Below are positions 1 through 14,383 of a DNA stretch of 64,000 nt, piece after piece. Origin of the DNA: Hydra vulgaris (Eukaryota > Cnidaria > Hydrozoa > Anthoathecata > Hydridae); assembly GCF_038396675.1 (NCBI RefSeq), contig NC_088932.1, positions 24,394,501 through 24,458,500 on the forward strand. Reading direction: 5' to 3'. The notes below the pieces were generated by a model, which was not told the DNA's origin, made no database searches, and saw only the letters and a list, made by a program, of their open reading frames with translations. Both the position numbers and the translations under genes were made by a program. Position 1 is the first letter of the stretch. Each line of letters starts with the position of its first letter.

Positions 1-365
1 TTTATCAAAACATGAAGGCAATTAAATTCTTTAATGAATTCATATGTAAACTTGCGTACAGAACTAAGAGAGGCAAGGTCAAGTCTTTTTAAAAAAATCC
101 TGTGACTGTTACTTAGTCTTTTAATATCTTCTAGAGCAGTTTGTCCTCTTTTTAAATCTCGACATGCCATCACTACAGTTCCCCCTCGTTTAGCTATTTC
201 AATAGCTGTTTCTTTGCCAATTCCTGTATTAGCACCTGTTATGATAACGACTTTTTCATCTAATCTTGTTGTTGTTGTACACATAGCATGATTGTACAGC
301 CACTTTAGGAAAAACCTAAATGCCCCACAAACGAATAAAAAAGATAAGTAATACTTGCTATCCAT
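1..365 (-). CDS. Short-chain dehydrogenase/reductase, retinol dehydrogenase type, first exon(s), cut by window edge
   Basis: Read on the minus strand from an ATG at 365, the frame stays open for 121 codons to the window edge. It opens with a hydrophobic N-terminal segment (residues about 5-25, a likely membrane anchor). The Rossmann cofactor motif VVIITGANTGIGKETA (TGxxxGIG, residues about 42-57) follows, then a conserved ACRD dipeptide region and LDLASLSSVR, both typical of the SDR7C group (retinol dehydrogenase 11-14-like). These enzymes oxidise or reduce retinoids and other lipids with NADP(H) at the ER or mitochondrial membrane. The next expected motif, NNAG, and the YxxxK active site lie beyond the edge. 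No stop or frameshift is seen, so this looks like an intact host gene. The family is confident; the substrate is not knowable from this fragment. Confidence 0.85.
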   Translation of the reverse strand, partial: MDSKYYLSFLFVCGAFRFFLKWLYNHAMCTTTTRLDEKVVIITGANTGIGKETAIEIAKRGGTVVMACRDLKRGQTALEDIKRLSNSHRIFLKRLDLASLSSVRKFTYEFIKEFNCLHVLI

Positions 366-2520
366 ACTCGCTTAGTAATTTAGATAAAAAATATAGGACC
401 ATGAATATCACAAGTTAGTGTAATAAAATTTAAAAAAATTACCTCTAAACGTGCAAGCGCGCTATTTGTACTTCAAAAATAACCCGCCAGATTAGGCGTC
501 TCACAAGCGAAAAATGACATTTTGCAAACATTTCTTAAATTTTCCAATTTTAACTTTTTAAGTAATTTTTTACACAATTAAATTACCAGTTCCAAATTAA
601 AAATAAATATATTTAAAAATTTTCAATTTTTATTTTTTTAAGAGGGGGAATTTCAGGGTTATAAAACACATGTTTTGAATCAATTTTCGAATTGTTTATG
701 ATAAAAATCAAACTTTTGTATTATACTGTCAACTTTATAATATAAGTTAATTTAACCAAGGAAAGCCAAAAAAAGTCTTTCCTTGTTTAATTCAGTCCGC
801 AAAGATTAATGGATTGAATCACGTTACTACAGAGGTAGCCGGTTTTTTATTTGATACAAATTTTATGCAACAATCGAGTCTTTATAAATAAATAAAATAT
901 TCTGGCTACCTCTTTAGTAATATACAGCGATTCATTTTTTTGGGTGTGAACTGTATTGAGAACAGATTTCAGATCAACCTCCTGAAACTTTTAGTACCTG
1001 GTTGTTGTAAAAAAAAAAAATAGTATGATAAATAAACTTGATTTTGTTTTCAATACAGACAGAGCCGCCGAGAGCCGCAACGCCACCTGGGACAGCAACC
1101 TTAACTGGCGCCCTTATTTATCAAAATTTCCCTATATTATAAATGAAGGACATTTTTTTTTTTCAGTTTTTTGACGCCCTTGGATATCTGCCGCTCGGGA
1201 CAAACAGTCCATTTCGCCTCCCCTCCCCCCTCCTCTCAGCCGCACTGAATAAAGAAAACTGTCGCTTGTCAACTCTTTATTATCGGTAAACTAAATTAAA
1301 CTAGGAAAGAAGATAAAACTCCGGTCTTTAAAGTATTTGAATTTTTTTTTAAATAGGCACAAAAATAAATATCTGATGTTCTGGGTAAAATTTATTTCCA
1401 ACTAACCTTTTTCTTTTTTTGTGCGAGGCTTAGTGCGCCGACTGGTATATATTAAATAACAAAATTAATGAAAACGTACCAAGAGGGATATCAAGCACAC
1501 TCAAGAAACATGAGAAAAAACTTTGAAAGTTAACAAATGACCAGACCATCCTTATTCTACTCAACTAAAACTATAACTTACATTTTTTCCTGCAAGCCAT
1601 TAGAAAGCATTAGAATCTTTTAAAAATTAGGTTATGCTATTCCACAAAAAATATATTTAAACATAATATCTACGGTACTTTTGAAATGATTCACCGTTTC
1701 TCATATTTATATTTAAAGATATTAAATATTAAGGACAACTCAAAACAGATATCTTTCACTTCGTATAAAATTATTACATACAGACAAATATAAAGATATT
1801 TATGCCACAGGTAATTCTAGATTGCTATGTTTTACGATAAACCAAAAATGTAAAAACTAACCGCCAATAATAAATGTTCAATCCTTTAGAAGCATTATGC
1901 CATTTTTAGAAACATTCAGCTACAAACTGTCTAAATTTTTAAGATACTGATTCCCTTCATCTCCATGAAGTATTGTACCAAAGACAGTTTTAAGTATGTG
2001 ATACTCCTCCACTCCCCACCTTCACCACCAAAAGATAGCAACTTTTTGTAAAATAATTAATTTCCTGTCTCATAAATTGATGAACTTTTACAATGGGTTT
2101 TATTCTAACTAACTATTTTAATTCTGATTAATTAAATTAATTTTTAATAAAAATCAATTCAAATAAGGTCAACCACAGCAAAAAAATTTTAAATGGTATA
2201 TAAGTAGTATTTGTAGGTTGTAGCATTATTAAATTCTGAAGTCTAGGATTTTCCTAAACCTGAGGGAACTTTTTAGAACTTTCTGGACTGTTCTAAATGT
2301 TTTTAGAAATTTCTGAAACTTTATAAAATTTTCTTGAGTCTTCTAGAAATTTACAAGATTTAGACTTTACAAGCTTCCTCATTAAGCAACGCTAATAATT
2401 ATATATGAATCTGTATTTGCAAGATGGCAGTCAAACAATATAGAAGTACTCATCTTTATTTATTGTTAATGATTTTCAGAAATAGTTTCAAGTATTATCT
2501 TAATCATAATGCCCTATAAA
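366..2520. other. AT-rich non-coding stretch upstream of the SDR gene
   Basis: No credible coding frame on either strand. It presumably contains the SDR promoter and 5' flank. A short GC-richer patch at about 1060-1250 stands out from the surrounding AT-rich sequence but encodes nothing recognisable. Confidence 0.5.
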
Positions 2521-2522
2521 AA

Positions 2523-2813
2523 AAGTGCATTCACTGAAAGAAAAGTGAATTCACTGAAAGAAAAGTGAATTCACTGAAAGAAAAGTGAGTTCACTGAAAG
2601 AAAAGTCAATTCACCGAAAGAAAAGTGAATTCACTGAAAGAAAAGTCAATTCACCGAAAGAAAAGTCAATTCACCGAAAGAAAAGTCAATTCACCAAAAG
2701 AAAAGTGAATTCACCGAAAGAAAAGTAACTGAAAGAAACATAAAGTAACTGAAAAGTATTCACTGAAAAAAAAGTGAATTCAGCGAAAGAAAAGTAACTG
2801 AAAGAAACATAAC
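2523..2813. repeat. 20-bp minisatellite
   Basis: About ten near-perfect tandem copies of a 20-bp unit of the form tcactgaaagaaaagtgaat run to about 2725. Irregular, partly deleted copies follow to about 2813. Variation between copies is mainly gtgaat/gtcaat and actg/accg. Confidence 0.95.
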
Positions 2814-2850
2814 AATCTGGATAAAGAATCTCGTATGATTTTTTGAGTCA

Positions 2851-4270
2851 CATAAGAAAAAAAGAAATGTTCTACTAGAAGAACAATCATTAGTAGATAA
2901 AAGCAGAGCACCAATTACACTTCAAATTATTGGTCATTATTTGTTCTTGGGAGAATCTATCAAGGGCAAAAAGAACGCATTAAGAAAATTGAAAAAGATG
3001 TATCAAGTTTACGGCAAAAAATTTTTTTTTACACATTTATCAATTCAAGTTGTACCCGCAAAACTGGATCAAATGCTGAAGACGTTCGATAAATGTGTAA
3101 AACAACAAAAATACGATCTGTTGAATAAAGTTTTTGACATCACAAAAAAGATGGTAAATGGCTCTGCAGTGAGGACAAAATATTATATCATTTTCAGATT
3201 AAAAGCAAAGGACAGGTCGGTTGTGCAACTGCGAAGGCTGCTAGTTCAAAAACCATCCATCCATCTCATAGAAAAATGTCCTTTAAGCCTACTTCAACAA
3301 CAGTAATGGCAACAGCAACAAAGTTAACTTCCGAAACCTGAGTCGGAGACAGAATATCAAGAGTCTGAAGAACAGTCCATAAGTACCAGCAAGAACTACA
3401 CCAAAATCAAAACTGCTAACATATTAGAAACATCTTCAAAGTTATCAACCAGCTAAACAGCAACCAATTTTCGACAATTATCTTAAGACGCGATCAATAT
3501 TTAGACACCTTCACAGTCTGGTATAATCAGATAAACAATTAAAAAAAATTAAATTAAATAAAAGCTGTTAAACTTAAAGAAGAAATGAAGAAAACATTTA
3601 GAAAGTCACATCACTTTGATGGCAAATGTTTAAGTCATCAAGGATATCAAGTGTTATTGCTAAAGAATAGCAAAGACATATTAAATCACAAGCACTAGTT
3701 TAACCTGACGGAAAAGCAGATAGTTTTGTTAAAGGTATAACAGCTTTTCTTGATAAACACAATTTATAGTAGAGTATAAAGATGATTGTAGCAGACACTA
3801 CGAATGTAAACACTGGAAAACTGAATAGGATTGTCAGTCAATTACAACAACGTTTTCCTGAAAAGAAACTGTAAAAACCACAATTCATTGGTTGTCAACA
3901 CCATATTCTTGATTGTGTTCTTCGCGTAATAATTAATGAAGAATTTGGAGGAAACAACACGTTGCCCAATATCAAATATTCGTTTATCCAGGGACTTGTA
4001 AAGAATTACAAACAGCTCAGAAAGAATTTTAAGAATGATTAAGGTATGATTACTGAAACGGTAGGATGACGTGATGATATTAAAGTTCTATTCTTAACTC
4101 GGGCGTTTCTGAAGAATACGGAGTATTTCCTGTAGTGAAGTTTCCAAATACATCTAAATTTATTTTTCTACTAGAGACTCACTACTCGTCATTTTTTATA
4201 TTCATTTCATACAGATGGGCAAACCATTGGTTTACTAACCAAATGTACAAAGCAGATGATTATCGGAAGA
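2851..4270 (+). pseudogene. Relic of an uncharacterised repeated protein (CQHHILD / FISYRWANHWFT family)
   Basis: A frame open from about 2851 to 3306 encodes a basic, helical segment. After several stops the coding trace resumes near 3820 with FIGCQHHILD, then KYSFIQGLVKNYKQL, then RDDIKVLFLTRAF. It ends around 4190-4250 with [16 protein letters not shown]. From memory this order (basic N-terminal region, CQHH block, WRDD block, WA.HWF block) matches a family of uncharacterised proteins present in many near-identical copies in arthropods and cnidarians, presumably transposon-encoded. The W of the WRDD block is TGA here and further stops interrupt the frame, so the copy is dead. I cannot name the family or a function. 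Confidence 0.45.
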
Positions 4271-4449
4271 TATGTAGAAGCTAAGACAGGTACAAAAAAG
4301 CATTAAACTCAGTGATAAAATTTTGGAATCAAGAACTATCAAGACTGGAAATTCCCGAAACAAATCAGCGTTCAGAACGAGGAAAGAAAAAACACATAAA
4401 TGTATATATGTACATGTATATATGTATGCATATACATAAATGTATATAC

Positions 4450-5830
<1,381 letters not shown>

Positions 5831-5844
5831 GTTAAAGTATAAAT

Positions 5845-7151
5845 TTTAAACTTTATGCTCCGCGACAATAGTTGCGACAATAGCTACATACATTAAACTT
5901 CCCGCCTTATTCGAATCGTCCAATCTTTTTATTTTTAAGTTGGTAGGAATGTCATTAACATTTGCGCCAAACTACATGTCAAACTCATAATTATTTTTTT
6001 TTGTTTACGCTTGTTTCTGGAGTACCAAAAATGCATTCGGCGATTTTCACGATGTCTACAACAATTTTGTTGAGCAAAGAAGTGCTATTAAATTTTGTTT
6101 GCGGAATGATTTTTCTGCTGCTGAAACGTATCGAATGTTGCAAAAGGCCTTCGGTGAAGAGACTATGTCTCAAAAAAATGTTTACAAGTGGTGCAAATAC
6201 TTCAAAGAAGGCCGAGAACGTGTTGATGACTTGGAACGCTCCGGACGACCATCGACTTCGATTGATGATCGCCACATCAACAAAATCAAAGAATTGGTGC
6301 TTGCAAATCGTCGGTTAACCATTCGAGACCTTGTTGACATGGTTGGAATATCATTTGGGTCGGTGCAAGCGATTTTGAAGGATCATTTGGGCCTCAGAAG
6401 ACTCAAATCACGTTTGGTGCCGAAATTTCTCAATTTCTTTGAGCAGCGTCGCGTTAAAACGTGTGAAGCAATGCTTTCTGACTATCAAGACGTCTACAAA
6501 CAAATTATTACTGGCGATGAGACTTGGGTCTACGCATACGACCCTGAAACAACCGACCAATCGAGTGAATACCGTGAAAAAGGCGAGCCGAGACCGAAGC
6601 AACCACGTCAAAGTCGCTCAAAAATCAAGGTCATGTTGACTGTTTTCTTTGATTATTGTGGTGTCGTGCACTTCGAATTCCTTCCAACTGGCCAAACTGT
6701 CAACAAGGAATATTATTTAAGCGTTATGCGACGTTTGCGTGAAGCTATTCGCAAAAAGAGACCGGAATTATGGGCCAATAACTCTTGGATTTTGCACCAC
6801 GAAAATGCGCCTTCGCACACAGCACTGGTTCTTCGTGAGTTTTTCGCCAAAAACTCTACCCATGTTGCTCCACAACCACCGTATTAACCCGACTTAGCAC
6901 CGTGTGACTTCTGGCTGTTCCCAAAGCTCAAGAGACCACTCCGGGGAAATCGTTTTGAGTCCATTGAAGAGATCGGCACGCGCATTGAAGGCTATCCCTA
7001 CCGAGGACTTTTTGGCATGCTTCGAAGACTGGAAAAAACGTTGGCAAAAGTGCATTGGGTCCGGGGGGGGGGATTATTTTGAGGGGGACGATACAGATTT
7101 GGAAGAATAAATAAAGATTTTTCATTTTATAAAAAAATTCACCTTACTTTT
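5845..7151 (+). mobile_element. Mariner (DD34D Tc1/mariner superfamily) element, 5' end eroded
   Basis: The transposase frame is flanked on the right by a typical mariner end (aaattcaccttactttttga near 7136-7155) next to TA dinucleotides, as expected for a TA-targeting element. A matching left TIR was not found, so the left end is lost or too diverged. The LINE relic ends immediately upstream and a (TA)n array begins immediately downstream. Confidence 0.8.
6021..7110 (+). pseudogene. Mariner transposase, inactivated
   Basis: The frame runs from about 6021 (no good ATG; the longest open piece starts at 6099) through the paired helix-turn-helix DNA-binding region (NDFSAAETYRMLQKAFG; GRPSTSIDD; LTIRDLVDMVGISFGSVQ). 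The catalytic domain follows: GDETWVY (first Asp, codon 6516), HHENAPSHTA (second position, codon 6801) and PDLAPCDFW (third Asp, codon 6906). Spacing between the second and third positions is 34 residues, as in mariners. The second position is Glu where the family has Asp. A TAA at 6885 lies between them, and a frameshift near 6970 moves the C-terminus (TEDFLACFEDWKKRWQKC) to another frame. The copy is dead, but its length and motifs are otherwise complete. Confidence 0.92.
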
Positions 7152-7162
7152 TGATCTCAATA

Positions 7163-8490
<1,328 letters not shown>

Positions 8491-8494
8491 TGTA

Positions 8495-8560
8495 AATGAT
8501 GGTGTTCCTGTTAGTTCTTCTAGTGTGCATTGCAGACCACGAAAGGAGCTCTCTGCTATG
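8495..8560 (+). repeat. Short relic related to a LINE 5' region
   Basis: This stretch (gatggtgttcctgtt ... gtgtgcattg ... ggagc) closely resembles 54795-54860, which lies just upstream of the LINE coding trace at 54930. It is probably an orphan piece of the same element's 5' untranslated region. Confidence 0.5.
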
Positions 8561-8875
8561 ACTGTTTAATGTGTTTATTGTTTTATGTTTCTATTAATGT
8601 TTAATATAGTTTTATATATGACTACAATACCTAATATTATTGAACATAAAAAGCCATCATTACCACCAAAGTATAACAGTTTACAAATATTTGTGGACTT
8701 CCAAGTAAGTTTTGATCCGCTAAATATTATTTCTTAATAACTACTTACAGCTGTATATGAGTCTAAATACATGGCTTTTTAGACCATGCTACAGTTTTAA
8801 TAAAACTTATATTTCGTGCTTCTTTTATATTAGATTAACTTTTAACTTCTAACTTAAGTTTTGTCATTTTCTTTG

Positions 8876-8965
8876 TGATGGTCTTTGGCCTGATAGTCTT
8901 TGAGTTGATGGTCTTTGGGTTGATGGTCTTTGGTTGATGGTCTTTGGGTCGATGGTCTTTGGCCC
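8876..8965. repeat. 16-18-bp minisatellite (gatggtctttgg)
   Basis: About six imperfect tandem copies of tgatggtctttgggt, with spacing varying between 15 and 18 bases. Confidence 0.9.
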
Positions 8966-9639
8966 ATTTGTAAATAAAACAAATTAAAAAAAAATTTTCT
9001 GATATTTATTAAGAGTTTTTATTTCCAATAAGAGATACTTTGCGTGAGCAAATCTTTTTAAAAATTGATTAGCCAATAAAATGATAACAATTTAAATGTA
9101 TTGATATTACCCCAATATTTGCATAATTTGTATGGCAACGGATGAAAGAAAACTATAGTTATCTTAACCTTTGTTTATTTAAAGTACTTAAAGCATTATT
9201 CTTAACTTTTATCAGCTTCGTTGTACAAATGTTCAATGTGATATATTCAGAAAAGGTTTTTATCCTCATAGACACTCGAAAACTTATTATTTCTTTTTTT
9301 TATTAAATTAAATTTTGTCTATAAAAAGTAAGGACCTCTCATGAGGCAGTAATTTCTATTTAGAAGTTGGATGAAAAAGTGTACATTTTGTTTTATCAAC
9401 ATTTAGTGACAACTTATTCATTTTAAATCAGTCCCAAATTTTCGTTAATTCGGTTAAACAGATTTGCACTTATTATAGACACTGTTAAAGATTCTCAAGA
9501 AGTATCTGGAGCATAATTTTTGAGATGAAATACGAGATTTTGTGAACTGAGAATATTCGTTAGACAAAAGCGTTCTACAATGGTTTTTATCAAGTGAACA
9601 AATGTCTGTTTTCTAGAGAACTGTTTTGGCAATATATAT

Positions 9640-10420
9640 GGTAGTAATGGTTATGATTGGAAATTGCAGCAGCACAATGAGAGGAAAACCATAAGGAAGA
9701 GTGAGGCTTGACTTGGTATTATTGAGAGGGAATAAAACGTCCATGCCTGAATCAAAGAAGTTACATAAGAAGAACATTTGTCAGCAGGAAGACAAAAGAT
9801 TTCTACCTAAAGGCCGTCACGAAGAAAATCATGGAAAGAGTCCCAGTTAGATTGAAGATTGTTGTAAGAGGTACAATGAAATGGGGATTCTTATAATGAA
9901 GTAGAATGAGAAAGTTGTTTTGGAGAGATCAAACCGTGACCAGAAGCACCTAAAGGTAAATGTGGAGAAACTGAGCACTGACTAGGATCGAAAACAAGAC
10001 GTAAGTCAAATAGAAAGGGTAAGTGATTTGTATTGTCTGGAAAGCAAGTTGGAAAGCTGACTAATTGTGTTAGAGATTGAGAAAGGCAAAACTTGTGGCC
10101 CTTAACACCTGCAGAGTCACTAACACTAGGACCAAGCCATTCAGTGTGATGAGCATCAAAGTCACCAACAACAACAATATTGTCTGAAGGATAAAGAAAA
10201 AGAGCTTGGTCAATTTGATCAGAAATTATATCGAAAAGAGTACAATCTTAAGATGAAGGAGAGCAAAACAAAGAGAAGGAGAGTTATATAGAACAATGAG
10301 ATAGTGGTATAATGAAGTGGTGCTAAACAAAAGCGTATAAAGGAATAGTCGGTGGATTCAAATCTAGTTTCCCGATGAATGGGTGATATTTTACGAATGT
10401 AAATACCCAGGCCAAGCATG
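9640..10420 (-). pseudogene. LINE apurinic-type endonuclease and linker relic
   Basis: On the minus strand the trace contains RKISPIHRETRFES, then NIVVVGDFDAHHTEWLG, the endonuclease GDFNAHH motif with N changed to D. It continues with FCLSQSLTQLVSFPT, SQCSVSPHLPLGASGHG and the post-endonuclease linker WDSFHDFLRDGL. This is the endonuclease-to-RT linker of a jockey/CR1-like LINE. The same linker is seen on the plus strand at 55080-55140. Stops and frameshifts break it and no RT follows. Confidence 0.8.
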
Positions 10421-10424
10421 TGAC

Positions 10425-10600
10425 TATTATCAAGTACTTCTGATTTGTCCTCAAAGTTTAAAAATTTAACAACAATAGTTCTGTATTTTTTTAATAGTAT
10501 TATTTTTATCATTTGTTCCAACTCTACGTGCACGTTCTATTATGTATTCAACTTGAATATCAAGTTTTGTAAAAAAAAATCAAGTCGTAAATTTTCATAA
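10425..10600 (-). pseudogene. L1-like ORF1 protein fragment
   Basis: The minus strand encodes IERARRVGTNDKNNTIKK and, after a one-base frame change, YRTIVVKFLNFEDKSEVL. This is the RNA-binding (RRM-like) region of L1-type ORF1 proteins, with the typical IERAHRxG and KFLNYKDK blocks. It is joined in frame to the endonuclease fragment at about 10420. Confidence 0.7.
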
Positions 10601-10699
10601 ATTTAAAAAAAACTTTTTTATTACTTAAATGTTTAATCTATTTACCAAGTGCTTTTCAAAATTATGTTTTTCTGCTTAAAAATAGAATTAGTGGTTCCA

Positions 10700-11140
10700 A
10701 CTTCTAAAAAATTAGGAGATCTGGCACTCCCAATTATCATCTAACCAATCTTTACGCTATTATTATTAGCAATACCTTTGTGTTTTTTATTACTAAACAT
10801 TTAATATCTTATTTTGAGTCTAAAAAATAATTCATTGAAAATCAACAAGTATGCTCTACTATTGACTTGTTAATAATAATAACAGATTAAATGTTTTATT
10901 GTGTATTAGGTAGAGCCATAGCTCTATCAAAAGCTTTTGATAAAGTCTGACATCTTGATCTTCTTCATAAGCTTCATATGGAGTATCTGGGTTAGTTATT
11001 AGACCATTCTTTTTTAATTGCACTATTAAAGTTATTCTTACTAAAAAACACTCTTCTTTATTTTTAGTAACTTCTGAGGTACCACAAAGTTCCATTTTAA
11101 TTTTGTCTTGTTTCCTAACTATTTAAATGACTTTTCTGAT
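10700..11140 (+). pseudogene. LINE reverse-transcriptase fragment
   Basis: Plus-strand traces of a diverged RT. Around 10730-10830 it reads like the block that usually goes SNYRPISLLPIISKVFE. At 10905-10985 it encodes a degenerate SKAFDKVxHxxLLHKL (motif A). At 11070-11110 it holds a remnant of the PQGSILGP block. It is opposite in orientation to the adjacent 9640-10600 pieces. Heavily broken. Confidence 0.65.
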
Positions 11141-11707
11141 TATCCTACCATCTTACCTCTAAAATAGATCTATTTCTATCATTTTGTCTTTAATTCAATT
11201 TATTTTAAATTTAATTCATTTTAACTTTTGTTTGATTCATGCTTAATATTGTAAAAAGATAAAATGTTGCATAACGGATCTTAATAATGTTTGCATGTTT
11301 GTCGCGTTTTGTTTAACACTCTCTAACAATTTTGTTATATAAAAATTTAACTTTTATACGTTTTCTAAGTCTTTTTGCTTACTTTTAAACTTACATATAT
11401 ATATAACTTAAGTTTTGAATGTAAGCGTATATATACTTCGATGTTTAAAACTGCAAAAAAAAAAGAAAAAAAAAGAGTTAGAACAGAAAGAATGAAAGAA
11501 CATACTTACCACGCATACAAGCACACATAAAAACGTACGTAAAGCATTTTTTAATTTAAAAAATTAAAAAATTTCATAACTAAATTAGTTATTCTCAAGC
11601 ATAAACATTTTAGGTGAAATGTATTTTCGAAACAAAGAATACAAAATTGAAAAAAGTGGTCTAAATATGACATTTTATTTGTAAAATTTATTTATTTCTA
11701 TGCAAAA
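11141..11707. other. Non-coding AT-rich stretch, 3' side of the sulfotransferase gene
   Basis: No coding signal. The part next to 11707 should be the 3' untranslated region of the minus-strand gene. An AATAAA-type signal is readable on the minus strand at about 11690. Confidence 0.45.
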
Positions 11708-12465
11708 TTATTGTTTTAAAACATAAATAAATCCTCCAATGCATAATGGTAAAGTTATTAGTTCTGCAAACAAAATCCAGGATCGAAGTTTTATGGAAAG
11801 AATTATTAATTGAAAATCTTTTGATTCGTTAAGATGAGGGAACTTGCAGTTTGGAATCGGAACATTTAAAAACGAACATAGAGGTTCCCACCCCTCAGCG
11901 ACATTATACTCAAGCAACCTCTCTACTGGTACAGCCTTCTTAACCTCCTTATTGTAATCGTTAAAATAAGATATTTCTTCTCCTTTTCTAACTTTGTCCA
12001 TGAAATGCCAGAGGTGACTAAACTTTTTACCCATGTATAAAGTAGGCCACAAGTATTGATCAAATATTTTAAAGCGAAAAAGATTAGTTGGAAAGCTGTT
12101 TAAAACGCAATAAACTTTGTATACATTCTCTCTCACAGATTGGCTCCATTTTATTGGATCTCTGGTAGTTAATAGAACTTTGGCTTCAGGAAAAGCTCGC
12201 ATAGCTTGCTTGTAATGATAACAAAACGGAGCGTCAACTGCAGCTAAAAAACCATTTTCTAAAAAAAAAATTTTGAACTCGTTATCGGTTGCATCCCCGC
12301 TGAATATTTTCAAAAACTGATCCTCATATTGGCCAATATGTATCATGTGCATCACTTTTCCCTGTAAAAGCATTTGCAAAGCAACCATCAGAGATTGGGT
12401 TCCTGTACGTGGTAAACTAGCACCAATCAATATAAACTTCAGCTGTGTGGCGGGAAACTTCTTTT
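11708..12465 (-). CDS. Sulfotransferase-like P-loop protein, terminal exon
   Basis: On the minus strand an exon begins after a clean acceptor (ctattcag, boundary at 12466/12465) and is open to a stop at 11708 (about 252 codons). It starts KKFPATQLKFILIGASLPRT. GASLPRTGTQS is the 5'-phosphosulfate-binding loop. TTRDPIKWSQSV is the 3'-phosphate-binding motif of PAPS-dependent sulfotransferases. The layout matches the single-domain family Pfam calls Sulfotransfer_4, common in cnidarians, fungi and other invertebrates, whose substrates are mostly unknown. Residues about 222-250 are strongly hydrophobic (LRSWILFAELITLPLCIGGF), suggesting a C-terminal membrane anchor, probably Golgi or ER. No frameshift or stop is present, so it looks functional. 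The start codon must be in an upstream exon that I could not locate. Confidence 0.8.
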
Positions 12466-12658
12466 CTGAATAGTAAGAAAGTGTAAGTTATAAAAACTTT
12501 GCGAACAAAAAAAAAAATTAAACAACTTTTTTTTTTTACAAATCAAATATTTTTTTAACGTCAGAAAAAATAAATAAGAATTCAAAAAAAAATTATTTTC
12601 AAATCGGATACATTATATCTTAATGTGTATCAACTCTAAAAATGAATGTTTTGTGCAA

Positions 12659-12940
<282 letters not shown>

Positions 12941-13149
12941 CAGAACCGCCAAAAGCGTTCTCTCGCCTCTAAAAATTAAAAATGAAAGTTAATTGAATCT
13001 TTTAAAAGTCAAAGCTGTTAAGTTCTTTAAATATTTAAAGTTAGGAAAATGTTTACAGAAATGTTAAACAGTTTCATAATAGAGCTTTGCAAGTCTTCCG
13101 ATTCGCAAAGAATTTCGCGTTCAAAAGATTCCACATGTTTTTTATTTCG

Positions 13150-13723
13150 TTAACCCTTTCGCGACTGAGTTAAAAACAGCTATATGACTGCGCGTAAAAT
13201 AACGATCGAGGATCATGATCAATTAAAAGAGTACTAGTCAGAATTTTAAAATAAGACCTTGCTTTTTTTGTCCAAGAGTTGGCTTTCAGAATATTAAAAA
13301 ACATAAAAAAAAATTTTATTATCTTAGTAACGTGATCAAAATATATCATGTTGAAATTAAAAAAAATATATAGTTTTCTCTATGTAACCTTAAACAAATA
13401 AAGAAGAAATACATAAACATATCGTTTTTGATATTAAATAAATGAGACATTTATAGTGGTGATCAAACAAAAAAAATTTTCTCCACTATCATTGAAAAAA
13501 ATATCAAGGATCTCATTTATGACAGTATATTTTTTATCTACTTTTGTTATTTTTTAAAATTGATTTTTGAGCGATCTATAAATGCAATTAACAAACGGTT
13601 TGATGCGTTAACTTAAGAAATTATTCACATTTCAAAGATAAGTTTAAAGTTTTCCCCAATTGCTATAAATGGTTTGAAATATTCAAAATTATTTATGAAC
13701 CGTCATGCGGGTCACTCGGTTAA
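13150..13723. mobile_element. Possible piggyBac-type MITE
   Basis: The left side reads TTAACCCTTTCGCGACTGAG at 13150, the classic form of a piggyBac end (TTAA target plus CCC...). The right side, read inward on the minus strand from 13723, is TTAACCGAGTGACCCGC. Both sides therefore have a TTAA and a similar GC-rich start, but the terminal repeats match only in part. The interior is non-coding. Confidence 0.35.
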
Positions 13724-14013
13724 GATCTGATCAAGTGTCCGTTTAATTCCAAAACAGAATCTATTGCATTAATTTTTTCAGCAAATGGTTAGACACTTTC
13801 GATTCTTGCAGACCAGCGTGTATTTGACATAGCGAGCCAGAAACATCTAGTGTTATTTTGTAATATTTCCCAGTGTTATTTTTAATATTTTATTTTTTAA
13901 TATTTCCTTTGTGGGTTACTACTAAATATATTGTATAAAATTTGTATAGTGCCAAAAAATCTTACAATTTGAATACAAGATTCTGCTGCATAAACATTAC
14001 ATCAATTTAAACT

Positions 14014-14097
14014 ATGACATACAAAAGGAGAAAATATTGCCACTTGATTAATTTGCAGAATAACATACAAAAGGAGAAAATATTGCCACTTGATTGC
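14014..14097. repeat. Tandem duplication, period about 46 bp
   Basis: The string acatacaaaaggagaaaata and its continuation ttgccacttgatt occur twice in direct orientation, separated by a short linker. Confidence 0.9.
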
Positions 14098-14291
14098 AAA
14101 ATGCAAGCTTTTTAACATTTATAGTCGATTTGTTGAAATTAATAGTAACAGTAAAACACTAAACTATTAATTACTTTTAATAGTAATTTATAGTATAGTA
14201 TTTTTATTGATATATTTATTTGTGTTTATTTTTCTTTTTTATATATTATATAAATAAAAACAATAAATTTATAATAAAAGACAAAAATTTT

Positions 14292-14293
<2 letters not shown>

Positions 14294-14381
<88 letters not shown>
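14294..14381. repeat. (TA)n microsatellite
   Basis: About 43 TA units, followed to about 14550 by imperfect repeats of ttaattactcagtcaa and taattaat. Confidence 0.97.

Positions 14382-14383
<2 letters not shown>

Noticed and set aside
2523..2813. A CRISPR-like array
   Set aside because: The repeat units are contiguous with no unique spacers; it is a plain minisatellite in a eukaryotic genome.
5991..6318. Frames overlapping the mariner start in other phases
   Set aside because: Shadows of the transposase reading frame.
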